A stretch of DNA of 64,000 nucleotides from Hyphomicrobiales bacterium. GTDB lineage: Bacteria > Pseudomonadota > Alphaproteobacteria > Rhizobiales > Rhizobiaceae. The notes below the pieces were generated by a model that worked only from the letters and a program-made list of their open reading frames with translations, did not search any database and was not told where the DNA came from. Positions 55,796 through 64,000 of this stretch are shown one piece after another. Location: contig UCNE01000023.1 of assembly GCA_900473685.1 (NCBI GenBank), positions 124,001 to 188,000 on the forward strand, in the 5' to 3' direction. Both the position numbers and the translations under genes were made by a program. Every line of letters starts with the position of its first letter. Positions within the stretch are counted from its first letter, which is position 1.

Positions 55796-57061
55796 TCAGG
55801 TGTTCATCGAATCGAAGAAATCACCGTTGGTCTTCGTCTGCTTCAGCTTGTCAATCAGGAACTCGATCGCATCGGTTGTTCCCATCGGGGCAAGGATGCG
55901 GCGCAGAACAAAGATCTTCTGCAGATCCTGGCGCGGCACCAGCAGGTCTTCCTTACGGGTACCCGACTTGAGGATATCCATCGACGGGAAGATACGCTTG
56001 TCGGCGACCTTGCGGTCGAGCACGATTTCCGAGTTACCCGTACCTTTGAATTCTTCGAAGATGACTTCGTCCATGCGGCTGCCGGTATCGATCAGGGCCG
56101 TCGCGATGATCGTCAGCGAGCCGCCTTCCTCGATATTGCGGGCGGCACCAAAGAAGCGCTTCGGGCGCTGCAGGGCGTTGGCGTCGACACCACCGGTCAA
56201 GACCTTGCCCGATGACGGAACAACCGTGTTGTAAGCGCGGCCAAGTCGGGTGATCGAATCGAGCAGGATGACGACATCGCGGCCATGTTCGACAAGACGC
56301 TTGGCCTTCTCGATGACCATTTCAGCAACCTGGACGTGGCGTGTTGCCGGCTCATCGAAGGTCGAGGAAACGACTTCGCCCTTCACCGAGCGCTGCATGT
56401 CCGTCACTTCTTCCGGCCGCTCGTCGATCAGAAGAACGATCAGATAGCATTCCGGATGATTGGCAGTAATCGAATGGGCAATGTTCTGCAGCAGAACGGT
56501 CTTACCGGTGCGTGGCGGTGCGACGATCAGGCCACGCTGGCCTTTGCCGAGCGGTGCAATCAAGTCGATGACGCGGGCGGACAGATCCTTCGAGGTCGGG
56601 ACTTCGAGTTCCATCTTGAAACGCTCGTTCGGGTAGAGCGGCGTCAGATTGTCGAAATGAACCTTGTGGCGAATCTTTTCGGGATCTTCGAAATTGATTG
56701 TGTTGACCTTGAGAAGCGCGAAATAGCGTTCGCCTTCCTTCGGACCACGGATCGGGCCTTCGACCGTATCGCCAGTCTTCAGCGAGAAGCGGCGGATCTG
56801 TGAGGGCGAGATATAGATATCGTCGGGACCAGGCAGATAGTTGGCGTTCGCCGAGCGCAGGAAGCCGAAGCCGTCCTGCAGCACTTCGACGACGCCTTCG
56901 CCGATGATTTCGACGTCCTGGCTTGCCAGCATTTTCAGGATCGCAAACATCAGTTCCTGCTTGCGCATGACACTGGCGTTTTCGACCTCGACCGATTCGG
57001 CAAATGCCAGGAGATCGGTTGCAGTTTTGTTTTTAAGTTCTTGTAGCTTCATTTCAGCCAT
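55796..57061 (-). CDS. rho: Transcription termination factor Rho
   Basis: Rho is the hexameric RNA helicase that ends transcription. The 421-residue product has the N-terminal Rho domain ([20 protein letters not shown]), the cold-shock-like RNA-binding RNP1 [19 protein letters not shown], the P-loop [17 protein letters not shown], Walker [17 protein letters not shown] and the R-loop/Q-loop region [23 protein letters not shown]. The ATG at 57061 gives the usual rhizobial length; a start at 57073 adds four residues. The 194-bp gap to hemJ upstream would hold its promoter and, often, autoregulatory sequence. It precedes mnmE in a conserved order. Confidence 0.98.
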   Translation of the reverse strand: MAEMKLQELKNKTATDLLAFAESVEVENASVMRKQELMFAILKMLASQDVEIIGEGVVEVLQDGFGFLRSANANYLPGPDDIYISPSQIRRFSLKTGDTVEGPIRGPKEGERYFALLKVNTINFEDPEKIRHKVHFDNLTPLYPNERFKMELEVPTSKDLSARVIDLIAPLGKGQRGLIVAPPRTGKTVLLQNIAHSITANHPECYLIVLLIDERPEEVTDMQRSVKGEVVSSTFDEPATRHVQVAEMVIEKAKRLVEHGRDVVILLDSITRLGRAYNTVVPSSGKVLTGGVDANALQRPKRFFGAARNIEEGGSLTIIATALIDTGSRMDEVIFEEFKGTGNSEIVLDRKVADKRIFPSMDILKSGTRKEDLLVPRQDLQKIFVLRRILAPMGTTDAIEFLIDKLKQTKTNGDFFDSMNT

Positions 57062-57255
57062 GAAGGGGACCACACTTGGAATTCGGAAAGGAAAGTCGGC
57101 GTGCTTGATGTAAGGGGAGCTGCAGCGGAAGGGGCAGGCTCGTAACGTTTACACATGCCACGAAAGAGGAGATGGCGGGAAAATAGCGACTCACTCGTTG
57201 CACCGCAAGGGGGCAACGAAAATTACCGGAAGTTTCCTTCTCCAACGTTCAAAGC

Positions 57256-57795
57256 TCAAAAAGGTTTCACCACCGCCATGATGACGATCAGGATCATCAG
57301 CAGCGTCGGCGCTTCGTTCATCAGCCGCCAGTAACGGGCGCTATGGGTATTTTCATCGCGCGCAAAAGCTCTCACCGCACGGCTGAACATCACGTGGACG
57401 CCGGTCAGGAGAACGACCAACAGAAGCTTGGCATGCAGCCAGCCGCCCTGAAAACCATAAATGCTCCAGGCAAGATAAAGACCGAGTACCCAGGTGATCA
57501 TCATCGCCGGGTTCATGATGACCTTCAAGAGCCGCTGTTCCATCATCTTGAAGGTTTCCGACTGCTCGGAACCGGCAGCAGCGTCGGTGTGGTAGATGAA
57601 CAGCCGCGGCATGTAGAGCAGGGCTGCCATCCACGACATCACCGCAATGATGTGCAGCGCCTTGATCCAGAGATAGAGATTATCCGGCTGCCAGATGAAC
57701 AGCCCGGCCAGCAGCGCGACGAACAGGCCGATCGCGATAAAAGCGCGGGTGCGGGCCCTTTTTCCTGGCCGGATATCCGTCTGGCGCTCGATCAT
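57256..57795 (-). CDS. hemJ: Protoporphyrinogen oxidase HemJ
   Basis: HemJ converts protoporphyrinogen IX to protoporphyrin IX in haem synthesis. The 179-residue membrane protein has four or five helices ([92 protein letters not shown]). The conserved histidine is in [13 protein letters not shown], and WLHAKLLLV carries the second. The ATG overlaps the hemE stop as ATGA, and hemE is an earlier gene of the same pathway. It has an extra N-terminal helix compared with short cyanobacterial forms. Confidence 0.92.
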   Translation of the reverse strand: MIERQTDIRPGKRARTRAFIAIGLFVALLAGLFIWQPDNLYLWIKALHIIAVMSWMAALLYMPRLFIYHTDAAAGSEQSETFKMMEQRLLKVIMNPAMMITWVLGLYLAWSIYGFQGGWLHAKLLLVVLLTGVHVMFSRAVRAFARDENTHSARYWRLMNEAPTLLMILIVIMAVVKPF

Positions 57796-58826
57796 CGTGC
57801 CGCTCCGCGAACACGGGCAACCAGCTGCGTAACGTGGTCTGGATCGGCCTGTGGCGTAATGCCATGGCCGAGATTGAAGATCAGCGGACCATTTCCAAGC
57901 TTTTGCAGGATCGCGTCGATCCCGTCATCCAGCGACTTTCCGCCGGCCACCACCCGCATCGGGTCGAGATTGCCCTGAACCGGACCATCCTTCTGGAGAT
58001 CGGCGGCAAAAGACAAAGGCACGGACCAGTCGAGGCCGATCGCATCCGCGCCGGTTGCCTGGCGGTAATCCTTGAGCAGAATTCCCGCGCCCTTGGCAAA
58101 GGCAATGATCTTCGCCTGAGGGCGACGGGCTCGAACGCTGTCGACCATCCGGCGAACCGGCTGGACGGCATAACGAAGAAATTCCTCTTCGCCGAGCACG
58201 CCCGCCCACGAATCAAATATCTGAACTGCATCCGCGCCCGCATCGATCTGTTCGACCAGATAATCCGCAGAGACCTCAGCGAGCACCGCCAGCAGCCGAT
58301 CGAAATCTTCGGGGTTCTGGTATGCAAAAAGCCGTGCCGGCGCCTGGTCAGGCGTTCCTTGCCCGGCAATCATGTACGTGGCGACGGTCCAGGGGGCGCC
58401 ACAGAAGCCGAGCAGCGTCGTTTCATCCGGCAGTTCGCGGCGCAAACGGCGAACCGTCTCCATGACCGGCTGCAAATGGGCGGATACGGGCTTAACATCG
58501 AGTGAAGCAATTTCCGAAACGTCGATCGGATCCATACGTGGTCCATGCCCTTCCTCGAAGCGAACATTGCGCTTCAGGGCATCGGGAATGACGAGAATGT
58601 CGGAAAACAGGATGGCTGCGTCAAACGCATAACGCCGGATTGGCTGCAGCGTCACCTCAACAGCCATATCGGGCGAATAACAGAGATCGAGGAAGCTTCC
58701 GGCCTTGGCCCGGGTCTGCCGGTATTCCGGAAGATATCGACCGGCCTGCCGCATCAGCCAGATTGGGGGAGGTGAGAGTGTTTCACCCTTCAACACCTGT
58801 AGGACCTTACGGCTTTGCGCAGTCAC
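57792..58826 (-). CDS. hemE: Uroporphyrinogen decarboxylase HemE
   Basis: HemE decarboxylates uroporphyrinogen III to coproporphyrinogen III in haem synthesis. The 344 residues include the N-terminal signature [20 protein letters not shown], the active-site aspartate and tyrosine region [15 protein letters not shown], the second signature [20 protein letters not shown] and [10 protein letters not shown]. The C-terminal [21 protein letters not shown] is typical. The start marks the left edge of the origin region. The hemE-hemJ-rho order beside oriC is conserved across alphaproteobacteria. Confidence 0.98.
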   Translation of the reverse strand: MTAQSRKVLQVLKGETLSPPPIWLMRQAGRYLPEYRQTRAKAGSFLDLCYSPDMAVEVTLQPIRRYAFDAAILFSDILVIPDALKRNVRFEEGHGPRMDPIDVSEIASLDVKPVSAHLQPVMETVRRLRRELPDETTLLGFCGAPWTVATYMIAGQGTPDQAPARLFAYQNPEDFDRLLAVLAEVSADYLVEQIDAGADAVQIFDSWAGVLGEEEFLRYAVQPVRRMVDSVRARRPQAKIIAFAKGAGILLKDYRQATGADAIGLDWSVPLSFAADLQKDGPVQGNLDPMRVVAGGKSLDDGIDAILQKLGNGPLIFNLGHGITPQADPDHVTQLVARVRGAAR

Positions 58827-59230
58827 CGGACACGTTCTCCCATTCTAAAAGATATCTATATCTAAGGATTCTATTTCTTAGAGTCTGTGACTATCAAGGA
58901 TTAAACCCCGTCCGACACTTTTCCACATGCTGGAGCGTTCAATAGAATCCTTTGCATAGTTTTGCCATGCGACAGATAGGAGCGGGGACAATTTCGAAAA
59001 ACGGTGAAGAGTCATCAGCTTGGTTTGGATTTCGAAATGGTGCCGGAATGTGGACGGCTTGTGGATAACGTTGAAGATTTGCAGATCGATGAGTCTTCTC
59101 CACATGCCGGCGGAATCCAGCTCCCCAGAATCCAGATTGTGAATAACTCGCAGGTTTTCCCCTTGCCTTCGAACCCGCCCGGTCCTTAGCTATCGCTGTC
59201 CCGGTTTATCAACAGCCCACGGAGAATAGC
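58827..59230. other. Chromosomal replication origin oriC (hemE/ppsR intergenic region)
   Basis: This 404-bp intergenic region lies between hemE and the DUF299 gene ppsR, the position of the mapped Caulobacter origin. It contains a perfect DnaA box TGTGGATAA (59060-59068) and four one-mismatch boxes: TTTTCCACA (58919-58927), TTCTCCACA (59096-59104), TGTGAATAA (59138-59146) and TTATCAACA (59206-59214). Next to the first is an AT-rich stretch (58842-58905) suited to duplex unwinding. parAB, mnmG-rsmG and several parS-like sites lie within 9 kb on one side. The box density and context together make this the best origin candidate in the window. Confidence 0.82.
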
Positions 59231-60055
59231 GTGGAGAACCAGAAAAACTATTTCCACCTGCACTTGATCTCCGATTCGACCGGCGAAACGCTGATCGCCG
59301 CGGGCAGAGCGGCCGCCTCGCAATTCCAGTCGGCGCATGCGCTCGAGCATGTCTATCCACTGATCCGTAACCGCAAGCAGCTGATGCAGGTGATGGAGGC
59401 GGTCGATGGCGCGCCGGGGATCGTGCTCTATACGATCGTCGATCGCGAACTTGCCGATATCATCGACGTGACCTGCAAGGAGATGGGCTTGCCCTGCGTT
59501 TCGGTGCTGGAGCCGATCATCGACCTTTTCCAGTCCTATCTTGGCGCGACGTCGCGGCGGCGGTCCGGTGCGCAGCATGTCATGGACGCAGATTATTTCG
59601 CCCGCATCGACGCGCTGAATTTCACCATGGATCACGATGATGGGCAATTGCCGGCAGATTTCAACGACGCGGATGTCGTGCTGATCGGTATCAGCCGGAC
59701 ATCGAAAACCCCGACCAGCATCTATCTCGCCAATCGCGGTATCAAAACCGCCAATATTCCGATCGTGCCGGGCGTATCTCTACCGGACCGGTTGATGGAA
59801 GCAACCAAGCCGCTGGTCGTCGGGTTGATCGCGACGGCGGACCGGATCTCGCAGGTTCGGCAGAACCGCGTTCTGGGTACGGCGGCACACAGCTATCATG
59901 CCGAAGAATATGTCGACCGCGCCTCGATTGCCGAGGAACTCAAATATGCGCGCTCGATTTGTGCCCGCAACAACTGGCCGATGATTGATGTGACGCGCCG
60001 GTCGATCGAGGAAACGGCTGCCGCGATCGTTGCCCTCCGGCCCCGGCTGCGCTAA
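59231..60055 (+). CDS. ppsR: Pyruvate, water dikinase/PPDK regulatory protein (DUF299)
   Basis: This 274-residue kinase/pyrophosphorylase of the DUF299 family reversibly phosphorylates pyruvate phosphate dikinase or PEP synthase. The N-terminal [20 protein letters not shown] is the family head. The P-loop-like [18 protein letters not shown] near residue 155 binds nucleotide, and [19 protein letters not shown] closes the protein. The GTG start at 59231 has GGAG six bases upstream. It is the right-hand neighbour of oriC, matching RP001 next to the Caulobacter origin. maf and aroE follow in the same direction. Confidence 0.93.
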   Translation: MENQKNYFHLHLISDSTGETLIAAGRAAASQFQSAHALEHVYPLIRNRKQLMQVMEAVDGAPGIVLYTIVDRELADIIDVTCKEMGLPCVSVLEPIIDLFQSYLGATSRRRSGAQHVMDADYFARIDALNFTMDHDDGQLPADFNDADVVLIGISRTSKTPTSIYLANRGIKTANIPIVPGVSLPDRLMEATKPLVVGLIATADRISQVRQNRVLGTAAHSYHAEEYVDRASIAEELKYARSICARNNWPMIDVTRRSIEETAAAIVALRPRLR

Positions 60056-60085
60056 GGCGAATCCGGTCAAACAGGATATATGACA

Positions 60086-60685
60086 ATGGCAGGCTCTCTT
60101 GTCCTCGCTTCGGCGAGCCCGTTCCGGCGTATGTTGCTCGAGAACGCCGGCATACCTTTCCAGGCAAAGGCGGCCGATATTGACGAGCGGGCGATTGAAA
60201 GCCAGGTCGAGCAGCAGGGGTCTTCCCCCGAAGAGGTCGCGCTCATCCTTGCCGAAGCCAAGGCCCGCAATGTCGGGCAGCATTTTCCGGGCGACATCAT
60301 TATCGGGTCGGACCAGACCATGTCGCTGGGTTCGCGGGTCTATCACAAACCGGGAGATATGAATGAGGCGCGCGACCATCTGTTGTCGCTGTCCGGTCAG
60401 GTCCATCAGCTGAACAGCGCTATCGTGCTGACCCGGGGAAATGACGTGCTCTGGAAACACGTTTCCTCCGCCCGGATGTCGGTACGGGTTTTGACCCCCG
60501 CCTTCATCGAGGCCCATCTTGGGAGGGTCGGAAACAAGGCCCTGGCCAGCGTCGGTGCCTATCAGCTGGAAGGCGAGGGCATCCAGCTGTTCGATAAAAT
60601 CGACGGCGACTATTTCACAATTCTCGGGCTGCCCATGCTGCCGCTGCTCGCAAAACTCAGGAATCTACGGGTGATCGATGCGTGA
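60086..60685 (+). CDS. maf: Maf family nucleotide pyrophosphatase
   Basis: This 199-residue Maf/Ham1-like enzyme hydrolyses non-canonical or excess nucleoside triphosphates. The N-terminal [21 protein letters not shown] is the family signature, followed by [13 protein letters not shown] and [19 protein letters not shown], with the catalytic aspartate in [26 protein letters not shown] ends the fold. ATGs at 60080 and 60086 are both possible; I chose the second because AGGA lies nine bases before it and only three before the first. The 3' end overlaps aroE by 8 bp. Confidence 0.92.
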   Translation: MAGSLVLASASPFRRMLLENAGIPFQAKAADIDERAIESQVEQQGSSPEEVALILAEAKARNVGQHFPGDIIIGSDQTMSLGSRVYHKPGDMNEARDHLLSLSGQVHQLNSAIVLTRGNDVLWKHVSSARMSVRVLTPAFIEAHLGRVGNKALASVGAYQLEGEGIQLFDKIDGDYFTILGLPMLPLLAKLRNLRVIDA

Positions 60686-61538
60686 TTCACGTGAAACATT
60701 TGTTAACCACGCCTTTGTCACGGGCTATCCGATCAAGCATTCCCGCTCGCCGCTGATCCATGGATATTGGCTGAAACAGCTTGGATTGCCGGGAAGCTAC
60801 AAGGCCCACGCCGTATCTCCGGAAGAATTTCCTGATTTCATCGCTTCGCTGAAAAATGGCCAATCCGGCTTCACGGGCGGCAATGTGACGATCCCGCACA
60901 AGGAGCTGGCTTATGCCTTGTCCGACCGGCCAGATGCGTTGAGCACCGAGCTTGGTGCATCCAACACCCTGTGGGTCGAGGACGGACTTGTGCATGCGAC
61001 CAACACGGATGGTTATGGTTTCAGCGCCAATCTCGACGCGCGCGCGCCCGGATGGGATAACTGTCGGACAGCCGTCATCCTTGGGGCTGGCGGTGCCAGC
61101 CGGGCGGTGATCCAGGCGGTCCGCGATCGCGGCGTCAAGACGATCCATGTCATCAACCGCACGGCAGCCCGCGCCCAGGAACTGGCTGACCGGTTCGGGC
61201 CGGCGGTGCATGCGCAGCCGATGGCGGCGTTGTCCGAGGTCATGACCGGCGCCGGCCTTTTCATCAACACCACGTCGCTCGGGATGGATGGGACGGAAGT
61301 GCCGCAGATCGATTTTACCGTCATGGCGTCCGGCAGTATCGTGACGGATATCGTCTATGTCCCCTTGAAAACGCCGATCCTGGCGCAAGCCGAGGCGCAG
61401 GGTTTTGCGACGGTCGACGGGCTTGGCATGCTGCTGCACCAGGCCGCACCCGGTTTCGAAAAGTGGTTCGGCAAGAGGCCGACGGTCGATGCAGCCCTGC
61501 GCCAGATTATCATCGACGACATGGCGAGCCACGCATGA
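60678..61538 (+). CDS. aroE: Shikimate dehydrogenase AroE
   Basis: AroE reduces 3-dehydroshikimate with NADPH in aromatic amino acid synthesis. The 286-residue protein has the substrate site [14 protein letters not shown], the catalytic lysine in [17 protein letters not shown] with the second catalytic aspartate, the dinucleotide-binding [18 protein letters not shown] and the closing [11 protein letters not shown]. It overlaps maf and is followed by coaE, whose start overlaps the aroE stop. A parS-like palindrome (60683) lies across its first codons. Confidence 0.97.
   Translation: MRDSRETFVNHAFVTGYPIKHSRSPLIHGYWLKQLGLPGSYKAHAVSPEEFPDFIASLKNGQSGFTGGNVTIPHKELAYALSDRPDALSTELGASNTLWVEDGLVHATNTDGYGFSANLDARAPGWDNCRTAVILGAGGASRAVIQAVRDRGVKTIHVINRTAARAQELADRFGPAVHAQPMAALSEVMTGAGLFINTTSLGMDGTEVPQIDFTVMASGSIVTDIVYVPLKTPILAQAEAQGFATVDGLGMLLHQAAPGFEKWFGKRPTVDAALRQIIIDDMASHA
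60683..60698. promoter_or_regulatory. parS-like site at the aroE start
   Basis: TGATTCACGTGAAACA matches 15 of 16 positions of parS. It spans the maf/aroE overlap, about 1.5 kb from the nearest DnaA box on the right side of the origin. Confidence 0.75.
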
Positions 61539-62128
61539 TCATCCTCGGGCTCACCGGATCGATCGGCATGGGCAAATCGACCACCGCGGCGATGTTTGCG
61601 GAGATGGGTGTGCCGGTCAACGATGCCGATGCCGTCGTGCATGCGCTCTATCAGGGCGAAGCGGTCGCGCCGATCGAGGCGGCCTTTCCCGGAGCCACGA
61701 CGGCGGGCTCGGTCGACAGGGCAGAACTCTCCCGGCAGCTGGCGACCGATCCGGCCCTGTTCAAGACGCTGGAAGCGATCGTCCATCCGCTGGTGCGGGA
61801 AAAGGAACGGGCATTTCTCGATCATCATCGAGCAGCAGGCGCCGCCCTCGTCGTCCTCGATATCCCGCTTCTGTTTGAGACAAAGGGCGAAAACCGTGTC
61901 GGTGCCGTCGCCGTCGTCACCTGCGATCCGGAGATCCAAAGGCAGCGGGTATTGAAAAGGCCGGGGATGACGGAAGAAAAATTCGCCCTCATCCTGTCAC
62001 GTCAGGTCCCGGACCGGGAAAAACGTGCGAAAGCGGATTACATCATCGATACGGGCCATGGACTTGATTCGGCCCGCGACCAGGTGGCGGCGATCGTCCA
62101 GCGGCTGACAAGCCAGAAGAGGCCATGA
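61535..62128 (+). CDS. coaE: Dephospho-CoA kinase CoaE
   Basis: CoaE phosphorylates dephospho-CoA in the last step of coenzyme A synthesis. The 197-residue product begins with [20 protein letters not shown] (P-loop), then [27 protein letters not shown] and [13 protein letters not shown] (Walker B/substrate region), all typical. The ATG at 61535 overlaps the aroE stop, and the stop overlaps the dnaQ start, so maf-aroE-coaE-dnaQ are one operon. A longer in-frame start at 61463 has no ribosome site. Confidence 0.97.
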   Translation: MIILGLTGSIGMGKSTTAAMFAEMGVPVNDADAVVHALYQGEAVAPIEAAFPGATTAGSVDRAELSRQLATDPALFKTLEAIVHPLVREKERAFLDHHRAAGAALVVLDIPLLFETKGENRVGAVAVVTCDPEIQRQRVLKRPGMTEEKFALILSRQVPDREKRAKADYIIDTGHGLDSARDQVAAIVQRLTSQKRP

Positions 62129-62832
62129 TGCGCGAAATCATTTTCGATACGGAAACGACAGGTCTCGACAACAAGCTCGACCGCGTCATCGAAATCGGCG
62201 GTGTCGAACTCGACAATCATTTCCCGACGGGCCGGACATTTCACGTCTATATCAATCCCGGCGACCGCAAGGTGCATCCGGATGCCTTGGCGATCCACGG
62301 CATCTCGGACGAATCGCTGAAGGATAAGCCGAACTTTGCCGGCATTGTCGAGGAACTGCTCGAATTTTTCGGCGATGCGCGCTGGGTCGCGCACAATGCG
62401 ACCTTCGACATGGGGTTCATGAACGCCGAATTTGCCCGGCTCGGTCTGCCGGCGATCACCAATGATGTGGTTACCGACACGCTGGCATTGGCCCGCCGCA
62501 AACATCCGATGGGTCCAAATTCGCTCGATGCACTATGCCGGCGTTATGGCGTGGACAACTCGCACCGCGCCAAGCACGGCGCATTGCTCGACTCCGAACT
62601 TCTCGCGGAAGTCTATATCGAGCTGATCGGCGGCCGCCAGACGACATTCGGTCTGCATTCCAGCGACGGCAACGGCCAGACGTCGGATGTGGATGATGTC
62701 ATCGTGGTCGCAGGCCAAAGGCCGCATCCACTCGGCTCCCGGCTGACTTCGGAAGAGGCGGAAGCGCACACTGCGCTGGTCGCCAAGATGGGCGCGAAAG
62801 CCATCTGGGCCAAATACGACGGCGCCAAATAA
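62125..62832 (+). CDS. dnaQ: DNA polymerase III epsilon subunit DnaQ
   Basis: DnaQ is the 3'-5' proofreading exonuclease of the replicative polymerase. The 235-residue protein has ExoI FDTETTGLDNKLDRVIEIGGVEL with the metal acids, ExoII VAHNATFDMGFMNAEF and ExoIII RAKHGALLDSELLAEVYIEL, of the DEDDh class. The C-terminal part with a polar linker should bind the alpha subunit. The ATGATG start at 62125/62128 follows AGAAGAGG. A hairpin terminator lies past the stop, shared with convergent secB. Its place next to coaE is conserved in rhizobia. Confidence 0.97.
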   Translation: MMREIIFDTETTGLDNKLDRVIEIGGVELDNHFPTGRTFHVYINPGDRKVHPDALAIHGISDESLKDKPNFAGIVEELLEFFGDARWVAHNATFDMGFMNAEFARLGLPAITNDVVTDTLALARRKHPMGPNSLDALCRRYGVDNSHRAKHGALLDSELLAEVYIELIGGRQTTFGLHSSDGNGQTSDVDDVIVVAGQRPHPLGSRLTSEEAEAHTALVAKMGAKAIWAKYDGAK

Positions 62833-62857
62833 AAATGCCCGGTCGATGACCGGGCAT
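62829..62857 (-). terminator. Terminator between dnaQ and secB
   Basis: ATGCCCGGTC-GAT-GACCGGGCAT is a 10-bp perfect stem. On the minus strand it is followed by TTTTATTT, so it mainly serves secB. It also overlaps the end of dnaQ. Confidence 0.88.
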
Positions 62858-62888
62858 TGATGCAGTGTATCTGGCGGTAGCTGCCGGA

Positions 62889-63380
62889 TCAGTTCGCGGT
62901 CGTGGAAACCTGCGAACGAACTTTTTCTTCAGCCATGCGCTGAGTGAACATCTGGGCAAAATCGATCGGGTCGATCATCAACGGCGGGAAGCCGCCGTTG
63001 CGCGTCGCGTCGGAAACGATCTGGCGGGCAAACGGGAAGAGCAGGCGCGGGCACTCGATGAAGAGCAGCGGCAGCATGTGTTCCTGCGGAAAGCCTGTAA
63101 CGCGGAAAACGCCGCCATAGGACAGTTCGACATTGAACAGCATCTTGTCGCCGTCCTTGGCTTCAGCGTTCAGCGTCAGGATGACGTCGAATTCCGCATC
63201 CGACAACGGATTGGCATTGACGTTGACATTGATGTTGATCGCCGGTGCCTTTTCGCGCGCCTGAAGCGAACGCGGTGCGCCCGGGTTCTCGAACGAAAGG
63301 TCCTTGATGTACTGGGCCAGGATATTCAGGGACGGGCTCTCAGCAGCGCCGCCGTTGGCAGTGGATGCAGTATCGGTCAT
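62889..63380 (-). CDS. secB: Protein-export chaperone SecB
   Basis: SecB keeps preproteins unfolded and hands them to SecA. The 163-residue protein contains the family core: [19 protein letters not shown] (first helix/strand), [36 protein letters not shown], and [20 protein letters not shown] with [15 protein letters not shown]. The ATG at 63380 has AAGG at a suitable distance; a start at 63401 would add seven residues. The secB terminator overlaps the dnaQ end. fxsA lies upstream on the same strand 79 bp away. Confidence 0.96.
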   Translation of the reverse strand: MTDTASTANGGAAESPSLNILAQYIKDLSFENPGAPRSLQAREKAPAININVNVNANPLSDAEFDVILTLNAEAKDGDKMLFNVELSYGGVFRVTGFPQEHMLPLLFIECPRLLFPFARQIVSDATRNGGFPPLMIDPIDFAQMFTQRMAEEKVRSQVSTTAN

Positions 63381-63458
63381 AAGGCCTTTTCCTTCGGACA
63401 TGAAATTTGGTGACGCATCTAGCATTTCGCACCAGGGCTTACAACCCGGTGCCGCCGT

Positions 63459-63986
63459 TCACTTGAGGCGGTCGCGCTCGTTCGGATCGGTGCGGCCCCG
63501 GCCATAGGTGCGCGAAAATTCGTCGTCATCAAGATCGATGACATTCGGACCGGCACGGTGTCCTGTGTCCTGACCTGCCGCCGGTCCCCGGGAAAATCCG
63601 CGAGGCCCGGCCGCCATTCCGGTGGTGACGATCGTCAACCGGTTCTTGATCAGCGACCAGCCCAGATCCCTGACGGCCGGTATGAAGAGAAGCAGTCCGA
63701 TGATGTCGCTGATGAAGCCGGGAATGATCAGCAGGAAAGCCGCGACGACGATCATCACGCCATGAACGAGTTGCCGCCCCGGATCGGTCCCGGTCTGCGA
63801 GGCCTGCTGGATCTTCCTGAGGACGCCGAAACCCTGGATGCGCAACAGCACTGCGCCGGCGATAATACTGGCCAGAACCAGAAGCAGCGTCATGCCGACG
63901 CCGATTTCGCGGCCGACAAAAATGAACGCTGCGATCTCAGCCAGCGGCATGAAAAGAAAGAGGATCGGTATTATCAGGGAACGCAT
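63459..63986 (-). CDS. fxsA: FxsA family membrane protein
   Basis: This 175-residue membrane protein has the FxsA layout: LIIPILFLFMPLAEIAAFIF, VGMTLLLVLASIIAGAVLL, RIQG (family-typical), VMIVVAAFLLIIPGFISD and IIGLLLFIPAVRDLGWSLI. The C-terminal 55 residues are polar (DLDDDEFSRTYGRGRTDP). FxsA of E. coli suppresses phage F exclusion when overproduced; the native role is unclear. The start is not settled because the upstream region runs off the window: an ATG at 63986 and a GTG at 63995 are both possible. Confidence 0.88.
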   Translation of the reverse strand: MRSLIIPILFLFMPLAEIAAFIFVGREIGVGMTLLLVLASIIAGAVLLRIQGFGVLRKIQQASQTGTDPGRQLVHGVMIVVAAFLLIIPGFISDIIGLLLFIPAVRDLGWSLIKNRLTIVTTGMAAGPRGFSRGPAAGQDTGHRAGPNVIDLDDDEFSRTYGRGRTDPNERDRLK

Positions 63987-64000
63987 TGTGCTCACTCAGA

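Noticed and set aside
1-64000. CRISPR arrays, insertion sequences, prophage genes, tRNA and rRNA genes
   Set aside because: No regularly spaced repeats, transposase, integrase or phage structural genes were seen, and no tRNA-like cloverleaf or rRNA sequence was recognised.

Overview
The window looks like 64 kb of the primary chromosome of an alphaproteobacterium of the Rhizobiaceae (Rhizobium/Agrobacterium/Allorhizobium group). The evidence is high GC content, closest recalled protein resemblances to rhizobia, the rhizobial block mnmE-mnmG-rsmG-parA-parB beside rho-hemJ-hemE, the alphaproteobacterial LexA motif GTTC-N7-GTTC, the imuA-imuB-dnaE2 cassette, the large 1,595-residue NAD-glutamate dehydrogenase, and dispersed palindromic repeats of rhizobial type. 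I see no rRNA, tRNA, insertion sequence, prophage or CRISPR array.

Layout. 0-5 kb: SOS mutagenesis operon imuA-imuB-dnaE2, with dnaE2 cut by the left edge and a LexA box in front of imuA. 5-12.4 kb: a zincin-like metallopeptidase, a CitE-like lyase with a DUF1737 protein, leuD, a RidA protein, a DoxX protein, an alpha/beta hydrolase and leuB. Two stretches here (8.5-9.1 kb and 10.9-11.3 kb) have no convincing gene but carry hairpins. 12.4-24 kb: a PAP2 phosphatase, an MHS-type transporter with a large periplasmic insertion, a three-gene ABC cluster with a histidine-rich loop, a Pho-box-preceded alkaline phosphatase, asd behind a probable leader peptide, a lytic transglycosylase, carbonic anhydrase and pyridoxal kinase. 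24.5-38.4 kb: NAD-GDH, a UMF1-type transporter, a VapBC module, purH, a heparinase II/III-like protein, rsmB-htpX, a DUF1674 protein and a secreted nuclease. 38.5-45.5 kb: acs, the cell-cycle regulator trcR, a purine nucleoside permease family protein, a propionyl-CoA synthetase-like gene and a YggS protein.

45.7-64 kb is the origin-proximal core. It holds leuS-lptE-holA, then parB, parA, rsmG, mnmG, mnmE, rho, hemJ and hemE in one direction. Across a 404-bp intergenic region follow ppsR (DUF299), maf, aroE, coaE and dnaQ in the other direction, and then secB and fxsA. The hemE/ppsR gap has one perfect and four near-perfect DnaA boxes beside an AT-rich stretch. It occupies the position of the Caulobacter origin (hemE/RP001), so I call it oriC. 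Five parS-like palindromes (consensus TGTTTCACGTGAAACA) lie within about 40 kb of it, close to parAB.

The most interesting candidate is upstream of asd. A 39-codon ORF with a good ribosome binding site ends in a run of Lys, Thr and Met codons, the end products of the aspartate pathway that Asd serves. It is followed by strong hairpins, as expected of an amino-acid attenuator. All functional assignments are from reading motifs; no database search was run.
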